A stretch of DNA of 64,000 bases, taken from the NCBI GenBank assembly GCA_947491935.1, contig CANLLF010000004.1, positions 124,001 through 188,000 on the forward strand. The letters run 5' to 3'. This document shows, piece by piece, positions 17,786 through 28,244 of this stretch. This stretch comes from an uncultured Roseicyclus sp. GTDB lineage: Bacteria; Pseudomonadota; Alphaproteobacteria; Rhodobacterales; Rhodobacteraceae. The stretch's first letter is position 1, and each line of letters starts with the position of its first letter. A program made the position numbers and the translations under genes. Below the pieces are notes generated by a model that was not told the origin of the DNA, did no database searches, and saw only the letters and a list, made by a program, of their open reading frames with translations.

Positions 17786-19098
17786 GTGACCTGACCCCCC
17801 GTGAAATCGTCAGCGAGCTGGATCGCTTCATCATCGGCCAGAAAGACGCCAAACGCGCCGTGGCCGTGGCCCTGCGCAACCGGTGGCGGCGCAAGCAACT
17901 GGGTGATGATCTGCGGGATGAGGTTTATCCCAAGAATATCCTGATGATCGGGCCCACCGGCGTCGGCAAAACCGAAATCAGCCGCCGTTTGGCCAAGCTG
18001 GCAAAGGCGCCGTTCATCAAGGTGGAGGCCACCAAGTTCACCGAAGTCGGCTATGTCGGCCGTGACGTGGAGCAGATCGTGCGCGATCTGGTGGATGCAG
18101 CCCAGGTGATGATCCGCGAAAACATGCGCGAAGAGGTGAAGGCCAAGGCCCATAATGCCGCCGAAGAGCGTGTGATTGAAGCGCTCGCAGGCGACGGGGC
18201 GCGGGACCAGACCCGCGAGATGTTCCGCAAGAAACTGCGCTCGGGAGAGCTTGACGATACAATCATCGAGCTTGAGGTGACCGACAATTCCAACCCGCTT
18301 GGCGGCTTCGAAATTCCCGGCCAGCCCGGCGGCCTTGGCGGAATGGGCGGCGGGATGATGAACCTGGGCGATCTGTTCAAAGGCATGGGCGGCCGGAAAG
18401 TGAAGCGGCGGCTGAGCGTCGCGTCCAGCTACGAGATCCTGATCGATGAAGAAGCGGACAAGCTTCTTGATCCGGAACTGGTCACGAAAGAAGCGCTGCG
18501 CGCGGTGGAGCAGAATGGCATCGTGTTCATTGACGAGATCGACAAGGTCTGCGCCCGATCCGATGCGCGCGGCGCCGACGTGTCACGCGAGGGGGTGCAG
18601 CGTGATCTGCTTCCGCTGATCGAAGGCACGACCGTGTCGACCAAACATGGGCCGGTGAAAACCGACCATATCCTCTTTATCGCATCGGGTGCGTTTCACA
18701 TCGCGAAACCCTCGGACCTTCTGCCCGAGCTTCAGGGGCGCCTGCCGATCCGGGTGAACCTGCGGGCGCTGACGGAGGAGGATTTCGTGCGCATCCTGAC
18801 GGAAACCGACAACGCGCTCACTCGCCAATATACCGCACTGATGGCGACAGAAGAGGTGAGCGTGGATTTCACCGAAGACGGCATTGCCGCGCTCGCCCAT
18901 ATCGCGGCCCAGGTGAACGAAAGCGTCGAGAATATCGGGGCGCGGCGGCTCTATACCGTGCTGGAACGGGTCTTCGAGGAGTTGAGCTTTACTGCGCCGG
19001 ATCGGCCTGGTGACGCGGTGACAGTGGACGCGGCCTTTGTTGAGGAGAACCTCGGCGAATTGACGCGCAGTACGGATCTTAGCCGCTACGTTCTGTAA
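17782..19098 (+). CDS. hslU: ATP-dependent protease ATPase subunit HslU
   Basis: HslU is the AAA+ unfoldase that feeds HslV. The 438-aa product has the N-terminal [16 protein letters not shown], Walker [10 protein letters not shown] (57-65), a Gly/Met-rich insertion in the I domain ([19 protein letters not shown]), Walker B VFIDEIDK, and the family C-terminus ending TDLSRYVL that docks on HslV. The ATG at 17782 forms an ATGA overlap with the membrane-protein stop. Confidence 0.97.
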   Translation: MSDLTPREIVSELDRFIIGQKDAKRAVAVALRNRWRRKQLGDDLRDEVYPKNILMIGPTGVGKTEISRRLAKLAKAPFIKVEATKFTEVGYVGRDVEQIVRDLVDAAQVMIRENMREEVKAKAHNAAEERVIEALAGDGARDQTREMFRKKLRSGELDDTIIELEVTDNSNPLGGFEIPGQPGGLGGMGGGMMNLGDLFKGMGGRKVKRRLSVASSYEILIDEEADKLLDPELVTKEALRAVEQNGIVFIDEIDKVCARSDARGADVSREGVQRDLLPLIEGTTVSTKHGPVKTDHILFIASGAFHIAKPSDLLPELQGRLPIRVNLRALTEEDFVRILTETDNALTRQYTALMATEEVSVDFTEDGIAALAHIAAQVNESVENIGARRLYTVLERVFEELSFTAPDRPGDAVTVDAAFVEENLGELTRSTDLSRYVL

Positions 19099-19120
19099 CG
19101 CATTGCTGCTAAAGCGGGGC

Positions 19121-20245
19121 ATGTCCGTGTCGCACCATATCACGCGCCGCGCCCTTCTTTCGGGGGTCGCAACTCTGCCGCTGGCGGCATGCGGGCAGGT
19201 GCCTGACATCCTGATCCGTCCGGATGCGGCAGGCATGGGCCGTACCGAAACGGTTCTGGTGGCGAGCAATCGGATCTTCGCGGATGGCCGGTTTCAGGAC
19301 ACGCGACAGGAGCATCTGTCCTTCGCCCGGTTCGAGATATCGATCCCATCCGACCGGGAAAACGGCGCGGTCGAACCCGGCCGGACGCGGCGGGGCGGCC
19401 CGGACCCGACCACCGATTTCGTTGCTATCGCCGGAGATCATCTTGGCAGTGCCGAATCCTTTCGCACCGCCCTGCAAACAGAGGCAAACCGCGCCGGAGC
19501 CCGTGAAGTGATGGTGTTCATTCACGGCTTCAACAGCACGCTCGGCACCGGTCTCTATCGCACCGCCCAGATCCGGCACGATTTCCAGATCCCCGGCATC
19601 GCGGTGCATTATTCATGGCCAAGCGCCGGGCATCCGTTGGGCTACGCCTATGATCGGGATTCGGCCCTGTTCGCGCGGGACGGGTTGGAGGACTTGCTTT
19701 CGATCATCGCGGAGGCCGGTCTTGATATCGTGCTGATGGCGCATTCCCTGGGGTCCGGCGTTGTAATGGAGGCTCTGCGTCAACTTCGCATCGGGCGGCG
19801 GACGAATATCCTCGACCGGATCAACGGCATCATCCTGTTTTCACCCGATATCGACGTGGATGTGTTCCGCAGCCAGGCCCAACGGATCGGTGATCTCCCG
19901 CAGCCCTTTGTCATCTTCACGTCCCAACGAGATCGCGCGCTCAGGATCTCCGCCCGGATCACCGGGCTGCGGGAACGTGTCGGGAACCTTGCCACGCCGG
20001 ATCAGGTATCGGAATTCGAAGTGACGTTGATTGATGTGTCGGCTTTCGAGGGCGGCGTGCGGGATCCGCTGAACCACTTCGCGGGCGCCACATCGCCAGC
20101 CGTTGTTCAGATCCTGCAGGATCTGGTGCAGGTCAACGCCGCATTTGAAGCCGACCGGACGCAGCAGGCAGGTTTGCTTCCCGGCACGATTCTGACGATT
20201 CAGAACGCGACCCAAGTGATGCTTAGCCCGCTGAACCTGCGCTAA
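19121..20245 (+). CDS. Alpha/beta-hydrolase lipoprotein (DUF900 type)
   Basis: This is a predicted envelope lipoprotein: basic N-terminus HHITRRALL, then a lipobox LPLAACG near residues 24-30. The rest is an alpha/beta hydrolase with VMVFIHGFNSTL (oxyanion region) and the nucleophile elbow MAHSLGSGVVMEAL, typical of DUF900 esterase-like proteins. The ATG at 19121 was preferred to the upstream TTG at 19103 because it gives a proper signal sequence. The substrate is unknown. It overlaps the convergent Smr gene by 4 bases. Confidence 0.8.
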   Translation: MSVSHHITRRALLSGVATLPLAACGQVPDILIRPDAAGMGRTETVLVASNRIFADGRFQDTRQEHLSFARFEISIPSDRENGAVEPGRTRRGGPDPTTDFVAIAGDHLGSAESFRTALQTEANRAGAREVMVFIHGFNSTLGTGLYRTAQIRHDFQIPGIAVHYSWPSAGHPLGYAYDRDSALFARDGLEDLLSIIAEAGLDIVLMAHSLGSGVVMEALRQLRIGRRTNILDRINGIILFSPDIDVDVFRSQAQRIGDLPQPFVIFTSQRDRALRISARITGLRERVGNLATPDQVSEFEVTLIDVSAFEGGVRDPLNHFAGATSPAVVQILQDLVQVNAAFEADRTQQAGLLPGTILTIQNATQVMLSPLNLR

Positions 20246-20844
20246 CGCTGCCGCTTGAGATAGACGTAGAACGCGCCGCCGCCGCCATGGCGCTGATGGG
20301 CTTCGCGGATATCAAGGATCATGGCGCTCAGAGGTGGCGTGGTCAGCCACGCGGGGACTTGATGGCGCAAAATACCGCGACGAATGGGGATGGGCCCGCC
20401 CGCATCCCGATCTTTGCCCTTGCCCGTGATGACCAGTACGAGCCGTTTCTGGGATTCATAGGCCTGAAAAATGAACTTGATCAGCGCTGGATGGGCCTCG
20501 GACAGCGTCATTCCATGGAGGTCGATCCGGCCTTCCGGTTTGAGCTTGCCCCGCGCCATCCGCTTGTGGGTCCCGTGATCCATGCGGATCGGTGGCGGAG
20601 GTGGTTTTTGGGAAGATGGCGGCCAGGCACTTGCCGTTTTCGTGGCGTTCTCGCCAATACGAAACGCAGGAGTAGGTGCGGGTGCTTTTTCGGGCGTCGG
20701 GTGCTGGGGTTTTGCAGGGGGTGGCTTTGAAGACTCCAGAATGGTCGGGGCGCCGCGTCGATCCATCGGATTGGCCGTCGCGGCCACACGATTCCAGAGG
20801 GCCTTGTCCTCATCGGTGAGGCCGCGCTTTCCCCGCTTCGCCAT
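20242..20844 (-). CDS. Smr-domain protein
   Basis: The 200-aa product has a basic, Pro-rich linker (residues ~40-90) and a C-terminal Smr domain with the DLHGMTLSEA motif (near 108) and HGGGGAFYVYL near the end. Smr domains, shared with MutS2, bind or cut nucleic acids; this protein belongs to the stand-alone DUF with Smr group common in Proteobacteria. It follows mltA by 3 bases, so it is the last gene of a Tim44-like-mltA-smr operon. Its role is not known. Confidence 0.85.
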   Translation of the reverse strand: MAKRGKRGLTDEDKALWNRVAATANPMDRRGAPTILESSKPPPAKPQHPTPEKAPAPTPAFRIGENATKTASAWPPSSQKPPPPPIRMDHGTHKRMARGKLKPEGRIDLHGMTLSEAHPALIKFIFQAYESQKRLVLVITGKGKDRDAGGPIPIRRGILRHQVPAWLTTPPLSAMILDIREAHQRHGGGGAFYVYLKRQR

Positions 20845-20847
20845 CTT

Positions 20848-21864
20848 TCACGCGTCCGGGATCAGCTGGTGCGCACGTTCGATGGGCAATAGCACCATCA
20901 TTCGGCCTGGATCACGGATCACGCCGGCCGCTTCACCGGCCTCATCGCCAAACCCAAAGAAAATGTCCGCCCGTTGCGCCCCCTGGATCGCGCCACCGGT
21001 ATCCTGCGCAATCATCAATCTGCGGATCGGGCCGTCGCCATCCTTCTCGATCCAGACCGGCGCGCCAAGCGGCGTGAAATCCGGGTCCACGGCGATCGTG
21101 CGATGGGGGGTGATGTTCCTGTTCATCGCGCCAAGCGGCCCAAGGTCAGGATCGGTGATCTCGACTTCCCGAAAGAACACGTAGCTGGGATTGTGGTGGA
21201 GCAGATCCCGACCGGCCGTGGGGTTTCGGCGGACCCAGGATTGGATCACCTGTGCCGACACCTGGTGGGGTTGATACACTCCGCGCCGCACAAGTTCCTG
21301 CCCGACGGATCGGTATTCGTGGCCATTCCGCCCGCCATAGCCCACTCGCAGGAATTCACCATCCGAAAGGCGGATGCGACCTGAGCCCTGAATTTGCAGA
21401 AAGAAGAGCTCCACCGGATCATCGACCCAGGCGATTTCCAATCCACGGCCTTCCAGAACGCCGCTTTCTTCGATTTGCTGGCGGGAGAGCCAACGGCCCG
21501 TAACCTCGGGCGGCAATCGATAGAGCGGAAACCGATAACGTGGCGTTCGCCGCAGTGATCCATCCAGTTCCGGCTCGTAATACCCCGTGAAGAGCGCGGG
21601 GCTTTCACCGCCGATCAGGACAGGGCGAAAGAACAGCTCAAAGAAAGTCCGGGCATCCGGCGCAGTTTCCGCAACGGCACAAAGCGCCTCCCAGTCGGCG
21701 CCGTCCAGATCCATGCAGGTGTTGCGAAACACGGCGAGGGCCGCGGCGTGATCATCCTCGGCCCAGCCGTCGAGATCATCGAACTCAAGAAGCTGCACGG
21801 GTTCGTCCGCGGAGACCGGCATCGCAGCGAGGGCCAGAACGAAGGCGAACGCACGCAGCGCCAT
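20848..21864 (-). CDS. mltA: Membrane-bound lytic murein transglycosylase A
   Basis: MltA cleaves peptidoglycan glycan strands to 1,6-anhydro products in the periplasm. The 338-aa product has an N-terminal signal peptide (ALRAFAFVLALAAMPVSA), no lipobox Cys, the MltA-domain segments FTGYYEPELDGS and IQGSGRIRLSDG, and the 3D domain with QDTGGAIQGAQRADIFFG carrying the catalytic Asp region. It starts 3 bases after the upstream Tim44-like gene. The lack of a lipobox suggests a soluble or signal-anchored form. Confidence 0.93.
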   Translation of the reverse strand: MALRAFAFVLALAAMPVSADEPVQLLEFDDLDGWAEDDHAAALAVFRNTCMDLDGADWEALCAVAETAPDARTFFELFFRPVLIGGESPALFTGYYEPELDGSLRRTPRYRFPLYRLPPEVTGRWLSRQQIEESGVLEGRGLEIAWVDDPVELFFLQIQGSGRIRLSDGEFLRVGYGGRNGHEYRSVGQELVRRGVYQPHQVSAQVIQSWVRRNPTAGRDLLHHNPSYVFFREVEITDPDLGPLGAMNRNITPHRTIAVDPDFTPLGAPVWIEKDGDGPIRRLMIAQDTGGAIQGAQRADIFFGFGDEAGEAAGVIRDPGRMMVLLPIERAHQLIPDA

Positions 21865-21867
21865 GGA

Positions 21868-22527
21868 TCATCCGTCGGTTGCCACCAGCGCCCAGTTGGG
21901 ATCTTCCGACCCCATTGTGCGGGCAAATGTCCAGACGTCGCGCTGACGTTTGATCGCGCTGGCATCGCCTTCGATCACCTCACCATCGGCGTTCTTCACA
22001 ACGCTTGTCAGCTCACCCACGAACCGCACCGTAATCTCGGCCTCTGAGCTGTCACGATCAAACGTTGCCTCTTGCAGGGCGATATCGCGAACGCCAACGA
22101 ATTCGGCGTCGATGGTAAGGCCCTGGGCGTTGCGTTCCTGAATGACGCTTTCGAAGGTTTCCATCACGTCATCGGCGAGAAACGGGCGCAATCCGTCGAC
22201 GTCGCCCCGTTCGAACGACATGAGGATCATTTCATAGGCCTGGCGGGACCCTTGAAGGAATTCGCCGACGCGGAAGCCGGGCTCTGCCATCTTCATGGCG
22301 GCGAGCGCCTTGGCGCTGTCGGATCCATCATCGACATGGTCGATAATGTCATTATCCGGACCGCCTTCGATGACTTCGAAATCGCGGCGCGGATCGGCGC
22401 CGGCCGGACCTTGCCGTGCAGGCGGCTTTTCAAAGCCTTCGCGGGTGCCCAGCACCGAACGCAAGCGCAGAATCAGGAAAATCGCGATCCCGGCGAGGAC
22501 CAGCAAGGAGAGAAGAGAGGAGTTCAT
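21868..22527 (-). CDS. Tim44-like (TimA) inner-membrane protein
   Basis: The 219-aa product has one N-terminal membrane anchor (SLLSLLVLAGIAIFLILRL), a polar linker, and a Tim44-like domain from about residue 75 (FLQGSRQAYEMILMSFERGD). Alphaproteobacterial TimA homologues of mitochondrial Tim44 are proposed to act at the inner membrane, but their bacterial function is not settled. It is the first gene of the operon with mltA and the Smr gene, and is divergent from fxsA. Confidence 0.85.
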   Translation of the reverse strand: MNSSLLSLLVLAGIAIFLILRLRSVLGTREGFEKPPARQGPAGADPRRDFEVIEGGPDNDIIDHVDDGSDSAKALAAMKMAEPGFRVGEFLQGSRQAYEMILMSFERGDVDGLRPFLADDVMETFESVIQERNAQGLTIDAEFVGVRDIALQEATFDRDSSEAEITVRFVGELTSVVKNADGEVIEGDASAIKRQRDVWTFARTMGSEDPNWALVATDG

Positions 22528-22676
22528 GGCACCTCGGCAGGGCGAGTGGGTTCATTTTGGCTTGGTTGGCACATATGTAGGGCAGGGGTTGGATCAAGTC
22601 CATCACACCAAAGGGTGTATGGCCCGAATCCGGCCAATGCGACGCATTCGTCGCGGCAAAAGGAGGATTGCGGGCC

Positions 22677-23141
22677 ATGTGGTTGTTGATTCTGTTCATC
22701 GCCGTGCCGTTGATCGAGATCGGTTTGTTTATCCAAGTGGGTGGCTGGCTTGGCTTGTGGCCCACGCTGGCCATCGTTCTGGTCACCGCAATTGCGGGAA
22801 CCGCCCTGGTCCGCAGCCAGGGGGCACAGGCCCTGGCGCAGTTGCGCACCAGCTTTGATGATTTGCGCGATCCGACGGAACCGCTTGCCCATGGTGCGAT
22901 GATCCTGTTTTCCGGCGCGCTTCTGTTGACGCCGGGCTTTTTCACCGACGCTGTCGGCTTTGCGCTTCTGATCCCGGGGGTCCGTCGCCTGGTCCTGTCT
23001 GAAATCAGGAAGCGCGTGACAGTTCGGACCGTGCGGCGCGATGCCGGATGGCAACCGCAGGACGATTCGATCATCGAAGGCACCTATACCGAGGACGAGA
23101 CCAACAGGCCATCGGGCCCGTCGGGGTGGACCCGGCATTGA
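22677..23141 (+). CDS. fxsA: FxsA family membrane protein
   Basis: FxsA is a small inner-membrane protein; in E. coli, its overproduction relieves exclusion of phage T7 by the F plasmid. The 154-aa product has hydrophobic segments around residues 1-20, 25-45 and 75-105, with the family signatures PLIEIGLFIQVGGWLG and LLLTPGFFTDAVGFALLIPG. The ATG at 22677 has AAAGGAGG 10 bases upstream; a TTG at 22668 is too close. The secB gene follows 55 bases later. Confidence 0.92.
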   Translation: MWLLILFIAVPLIEIGLFIQVGGWLGLWPTLAIVLVTAIAGTALVRSQGAQALAQLRTSFDDLRDPTEPLAHGAMILFSGALLLTPGFFTDAVGFALLIPGVRRLVLSEIRKRVTVRTVRRDAGWQPQDDSIIEGTYTEDETNRPSGPSGWTRH

Positions 23142-23196
23142 GGCCGGGCCGTGCGCCTGCTATGGCAACGCCGACCTCGAATTAAGGAGACGACCC

Positions 23197-23712
23197 ATGT
23201 CCGACGCCACGGCAAACGGCGACGCAACCGAAGGCGCCGCAGAAGCGGCTGCCCAACTTCCGAAAATGCAGATCCTCGGCCAGTTCATCCGGGACCTGTC
23301 ATTTGAAAACGCCGCCGTCCAGAATGCCGTTGTGGCCCAGGGGCAGCCCGACATTCAGGTGCAGGTGGCGCTTGATGCGCGCAAGAGGTCGACGGAAAAC
23401 CAGTACGACATCATCATGAAGCTCAAGGTCGACAGCAAGACCAAGGAAGACGATCCAAAGTCGATCTTCCTGATCGAGCTTGAATATGGCGGCGTTTTTC
23501 ACATCGAGAACATTGCCGAGCAGCAGCTTCATCCGTTTCTGATGATCGAATGCCCCCGGATGCTGTTCCCGTTTGTGCGCCGCATTATCTCGGACGTGAC
23601 GCGGGATGGCGGCTATCCGCCCCTGAACCTCGATCAGATCGATTTCGTGGCGTTGTACCGTCAGCAACTGGCCGCGCGCCAGGCGCAACAAGCCCCAGCT
23701 GGCACTGCCTGA
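23197..23712 (+). CDS. secB: Protein-export chaperone SecB
   Basis: SecB holds preproteins unfolded and delivers them to SecA. The 171-aa product has the conserved QFIRDLSFEN, ELEYGGVFHIEN and ECPRMLFPFVRRIISDVTR segments, then PLNLDQIDFVALYRQQ. The start at 23197 is set by AAGGAG 7 bases upstream; the longer frame from 23041 merely reads fxsA out of frame. The stop abuts the convergent dnaQ stop with no spacer. Confidence 0.97.
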   Translation: MSDATANGDATEGAAEAAAQLPKMQILGQFIRDLSFENAAVQNAVVAQGQPDIQVQVALDARKRSTENQYDIIMKLKVDSKTKEDDPKSIFLIELEYGGVFHIENIAEQQLHPFLMIECPRMLFPFVRRIISDVTRDGGYPPLNLDQIDFVALYRQQLAARQAQQAPAGTA

Positions 23713-24411
23713 TCAGTTGAAACGCGACCAGATCGCGTCATCCCCCAACTTCTCGACAAAGGCCGCGTGAGCGGCCTTTTCCTTGTCCGTCAATCGAGGG
23801 CTTAGCGGGGCAGGGCGCGGAGAGGGGCGCCAATTCGCATCCTGCGCCCCTTGACTCTGGTGGGTCTGAACCTGGGCCAGGGCGAAATCCGGCTGCTTGC
23901 CGCCAGTAAGCTCCAGATACACTTCCGCCAAGATCTCGGAATCGAGAAGCGCCCCGTGTTTTTCACGGGCGGAATTGTCGATCCCGAACCGGCGGCACAA
24001 AGCATCGAGCGATGCGGGAGATCCGGGGAATCGCCGGCGCGCGATCTTCAGCGTATCAAGCGCCTGGTCATTCGGCAGGGTTCGGTGCGACGCCCATTCA
24101 AGCTCCGCGTTCAAAAACCGCATATCGAACTCGGCATTGTGGATCACCATCTTGGCGTCGCCCACGAAGTCGAGAAATGCCTGGGCAATCTGCGCAAAAA
24201 CCGGTTTGTCCGCGAGGAACTCATTGCCAATCCCGTGCACTTCGAAGGCTTCGTTGGGCATGTCCCGTTCGGGGTTGATATATTGATGGTAGGTCTTGCC
24301 TGTAGGCACCTGGTTCCACAGCTCGACCGCGCCGATTTCCACAATGCGGTGACGCGGCGTGTCGTGGGGGTTGAGGCCCGTGGTTTCGGTATCAAGAACG
24401 ATTTCACGCAT
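23713..24411 (-). CDS. dnaQ: DNA polymerase III epsilon subunit
   Basis: DnaQ is the proofreading 3'-5' exonuclease of the replicative polymerase. The 232-aa product has Exo[12 protein letters not shown] (DxE at 7-9), Exo[13 protein letters not shown], and ExoIII with [17 protein letters not shown], followed by a polymerase-binding tail. It is the last gene of the maf-aroE-coaE-dnaQ operon; its ATG overlaps the coaE stop by one base (TAATG). Confidence 0.96.
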   Translation of the reverse strand: MREIVLDTETTGLNPHDTPRHRIVEIGAVELWNQVPTGKTYHQYINPERDMPNEAFEVHGIGNEFLADKPVFAQIAQAFLDFVGDAKMVIHNAEFDMRFLNAELEWASHRTLPNDQALDTLKIARRRFPGSPASLDALCRRFGIDNSAREKHGALLDSEILAEVYLELTGGKQPDFALAQVQTHQSQGAQDANWRPSPRPAPLSPRLTDKEKAAHAAFVEKLGDDAIWSRFN

Positions 24412-24998
24412 TATTCGGTGCCCTTGGTTAGCCGAGATACCAAATCTGCCACAGCTTTACGGGTGTCGTCCAGCGTATCTGTTTGGATGACATAGGTTGC
24501 GCGGGCTCGCTTTTCAGCATCGGGCATCTGGCGGGTGAGAAGATCCTGGAAGGCCTTGGACTCGGTCCCCCGTTCCAACACACGCCGACGTTGCTCCTCG
24601 GGATCGGTGCTCACAACCAGGGTCGCGTCACACGCCCCGTCCCCACCCGTTTCGAACAGAAGCGGGATATCGAAAACGATTAATGGTGCCGTGTCATACT
24701 CCGCGCGAAACGCAGCCCGATCAGCGGCCACCAATGGGTGTACGATTGTCTCTATTTGGCCCAACAGAGACGGATTCTCAGCGATCAACCGACGAAGGAT
24801 AGATCGATCAACAGCGCCGGATTCCGTCGCATCAGGCACGATGTTCGAAAGCGGGGCGACAGCTTCGCCGGACGGGCCATAGAGCTTGTGAACGCTTGCA
24901 TCCGCATCCCATACCGGAACTCCCAGATCGCGAAACATTTGGGCCGTCGTACTTTTGCCCATCCCGATAGAGCCCGTCAGGCCAAGGATAAACGTCAT
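24411..24998 (-). CDS. coaE: Dephospho-CoA kinase
   Basis: CoaE phosphorylates dephospho-CoA in the last step of coenzyme A synthesis. The 195-aa product has the P-loop [12 protein letters not shown] (7-18), [13 protein letters not shown] and [12 protein letters not shown], all family hallmarks. Its ATG overlaps the aroE stop as ATGA, and its stop overlaps the dnaQ start. Confidence 0.96.
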   Translation of the reverse strand: MTFILGLTGSIGMGKSTTAQMFRDLGVPVWDADASVHKLYGPSGEAVAPLSNIVPDATESGAVDRSILRRLIAENPSLLGQIETIVHPLVAADRAAFRAEYDTAPLIVFDIPLLFETGGDGACDATLVVSTDPEEQRRRVLERGTESKAFQDLLTRQMPDAEKRARATYVIQTDTLDDTRKAVADLVSRLTKGTE

Positions 24999-25831
24999 GA
25001 GCCCAGAACGGCCGCGCGCAGACCGTCATCCACGAGCGGTGTGTAACTGAACCAGCGCTCGAACCCGGGGACAGCTTGATGGAGCAGCATGCCGAGCCCG
25101 TCGACCGTTTCGCAGCCACGAAGGGCGGCATCCCGCAACAGCTCCGTCTGCAACGGGGAATACACAATGTCGGCAACAATTGTGGGGGGAGTCAGCCGCG
25201 ACAGGTCGATGTTCAGCGGGGCCTGACCCGTCATTCCCAGCGACGTCGTGTTTACCAGCAAGGCGCTATCGGCGATAAGCTCCGGGATTTGCGTCCAATC
25301 CCGCGGGGAGACACGCGCCCCGAATTGCTCCCGCAGCGCATCGGCCCGGGCCCTCGTCCGGTTCGCGACATAAACCGTCGGGGCACCATCGGAAATCAGC
25401 GCAGATACAATTGCCTTTGCCGCACCACCTGATCCTAAAACCAAAGACGGCCCTGCGCTTGCTGACCATCCTGGAAGGGTCTGTCGGATATTCGACAGGA
25501 ATCCCATGCCGTCCGTGTTGTCAGCCTGGATCTGGCCATTCGCCGTGAAGGTCAGCGTGTTGGCCGCCCCGATCAGGGCGGCGCGATCCGTCACGATATC
25601 TGCCAGCCTCAAGGCTTGCTCCTTATGAGGCAGGGTGATGTTGACACCCACAAAACCCATTCTGGGCAAAACGCCGAGAACTTCCGGCAGGTCTGAATGA
25701 TTGACATGGAGCGGAATGTAATGCCCCGGCAGGCCGTAGCGGGACAACCAATGGCCGTGCAGCCGCGGCGACAGGGAATGTGCCACGGGATCGCCAATGA
25801 CACCGGCAAGCGGGATCGTGTCTTTTGTCAT
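24995..25831 (-). CDS. aroE: Shikimate dehydrogenase
   Basis: AroE reduces 3-dehydroshikimate with NADPH in aromatic amino acid synthesis. The 278-aa product has GDPVAHSLSPRLH (shikimate site), GVNITLPHKEQAL with the catalytic Lys, DNTDGMGF, and the nucleotide-binding VLGSGGAAKAIVSAL followed by NRTRARADAL. The ATG at 25831 forms ATGA with the maf stop; the longer frame reads maf out of frame. Confidence 0.96.
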   Translation of the reverse strand: MTKDTIPLAGVIGDPVAHSLSPRLHGHWLSRYGLPGHYIPLHVNHSDLPEVLGVLPRMGFVGVNITLPHKEQALRLADIVTDRAALIGAANTLTFTANGQIQADNTDGMGFLSNIRQTLPGWSASAGPSLVLGSGGAAKAIVSALISDGAPTVYVANRTRARADALREQFGARVSPRDWTQIPELIADSALLVNTTSLGMTGQAPLNIDLSRLTPPTIVADIVYSPLQTELLRDAALRGCETVDGLGMLLHQAVPGFERWFSYTPLVDDGLRAAVLGS

Positions 25832-26424
25832 GGTGTCATGACTCCCCGCAATCGAAGATAGGACAAGAGTTCCAGGAGCGGTAACCCAAGCACAGAGAAC
25901 CAATCGCCGTCTATGCGTGAAAAGAGCCGGGCGCCAAGGGCTTCAGCCTGGTAGGCGCCCACGCATCCGGCCACATTCGGCCAGGCCAGGTCGAGATAGT
26001 CCTCGATCTCCGCATCGGAAAGCGGGTGCATCGTCATCCGAGCCGTGCCGACAAATCGCCAGACCGGTTTCGCATCTTCATAGATGACAGCGGCCGAGAA
26101 CAACTCGTGCGTCGCGCCGGAAAGCTTACGCAGATGCTGTGCTGCATCCGCACGGTCAGTTGGTTTAGAGAAGACGTCATGATCCAGCGACAGGATCTGG
26201 TCGCCGCCAAGAACAAGGCCTCCGTTGGCTCGTTCGGAGGCCTTGCGGGCTTTGAACTCCGCGAGGGTATCGGCCATGTCGCGCGGCCGGGCACCATCTG
26301 TCACCAACGCATTGCGGATCGCGTCTTCGTCGATTCTGACGGGCAGCAAGTCGAAGGAAAGCCCAACATTTTCTAGCATTTGTTTGCGGATTTCAGATGA
26401 TGAGGCAAGATAAAGCGCTGTCAT
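25828..26424 (-). CDS. maf: Maf-family nucleotide pyrophosphatase
   Basis: Maf proteins hydrolyse non-canonical or selected nucleoside triphosphates to monophosphates. The 198-aa product begins MTALYLASSSEIRKQML and has GLVLGGDQILSLD and IDGDWFSVLGLPLLEL, the usual landmarks. The ATG at 26424 matches the family start; the longer frame from 26490 runs into non-coding DNA. It is the first gene of the maf-aroE-coaE-dnaQ operon and faces the probable replication origin. Confidence 0.92.
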   Translation of the reverse strand: MTALYLASSSEIRKQMLENVGLSFDLLPVRIDEDAIRNALVTDGARPRDMADTLAEFKARKASERANGGLVLGGDQILSLDHDVFSKPTDRADAAQHLRKLSGATHELFSAAVIYEDAKPVWRFVGTARMTMHPLSDAEIEDYLDLAWPNVAGCVGAYQAEALGARLFSRIDGDWFSVLGLPLLELLSYLRLRGVMTP

Positions 26425-26963
26425 GTCAAAAAACCTGCGGGACGAATCTGTGGGAAAGCTGAGTGGGAATCGAGGGACAGACTTTGGCAAGTGGGCGAAG
26501 TCTGGGGTTGGCCCGTATGATGGCGCGTTATCAGATAAAACACCAAGCGGTTTTCCCCGGGCGCAGATTTGGTGTGGAGCTCCATGGGATCACCATCCTG
26601 TGCTGGCTTGTTCAGCAAAAATCCACAGCTTTTTCTGGAGTCGCTTTATAATAAAATATTGATATGTAATGATTTTTGACCTTTCCTGGATATTCAAAGT
26701 CAATCTGGCAGGTCACTATATTCCGGAGCGAAACTGTGGATTAAGGCCGCAGAACTGACTTCTTCGGGAAATCCACTGCCCTACAAACAACTACAAGAAT
26801 CTTTCTTTCTTTCTTATTATTAGTTGGTTGATCGGCCCTGAGTTGACTCACCACGACAGAGTCCTTAACTCCATCCTTGCGATCCGTCCGGACCCGCACC
26901 TTCATCTTCATAGAACTAGCCGAACGTCGCGGTGCGTCGTCGGTGTTTGCCTTGGACATCCCC
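26425..26963. other. Probable chromosomal replication origin (oriC), non-coding
   Basis: This is the only long gene-free stretch (539 bases), between divergent maf and rho. It holds an AT-rich block (about 26631-26700). DnaA-box-like sequences occur at 26735-26743 (TGTGGATTA, one mismatch to TGTGGATAA), 26619-26627 (AAATCCACA) and 26449-26457 (TGTGGGAAA). Six GANTC sites start at 26444, 26467, 26638, 26797, 26845 and 26859. In Caulobacter, oriC lies between the maf-side and rho/gid/par-side gene blocks seen here. Short open frames inside lack ribosome-binding sites. The region must also hold the maf and rho promoters. Confidence 0.65.
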
Positions 26964-28235
<1,272 letters not shown>

Positions 28236-28244
28236 ACGGGCCTG

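Noticed and set aside
26421-26662. Several 60-80-codon ORFs in the maf-rho spacer
   Set aside because: No ribosome-binding sites, biased composition and overlap with one another; the origin/promoter interpretation explains the region better.
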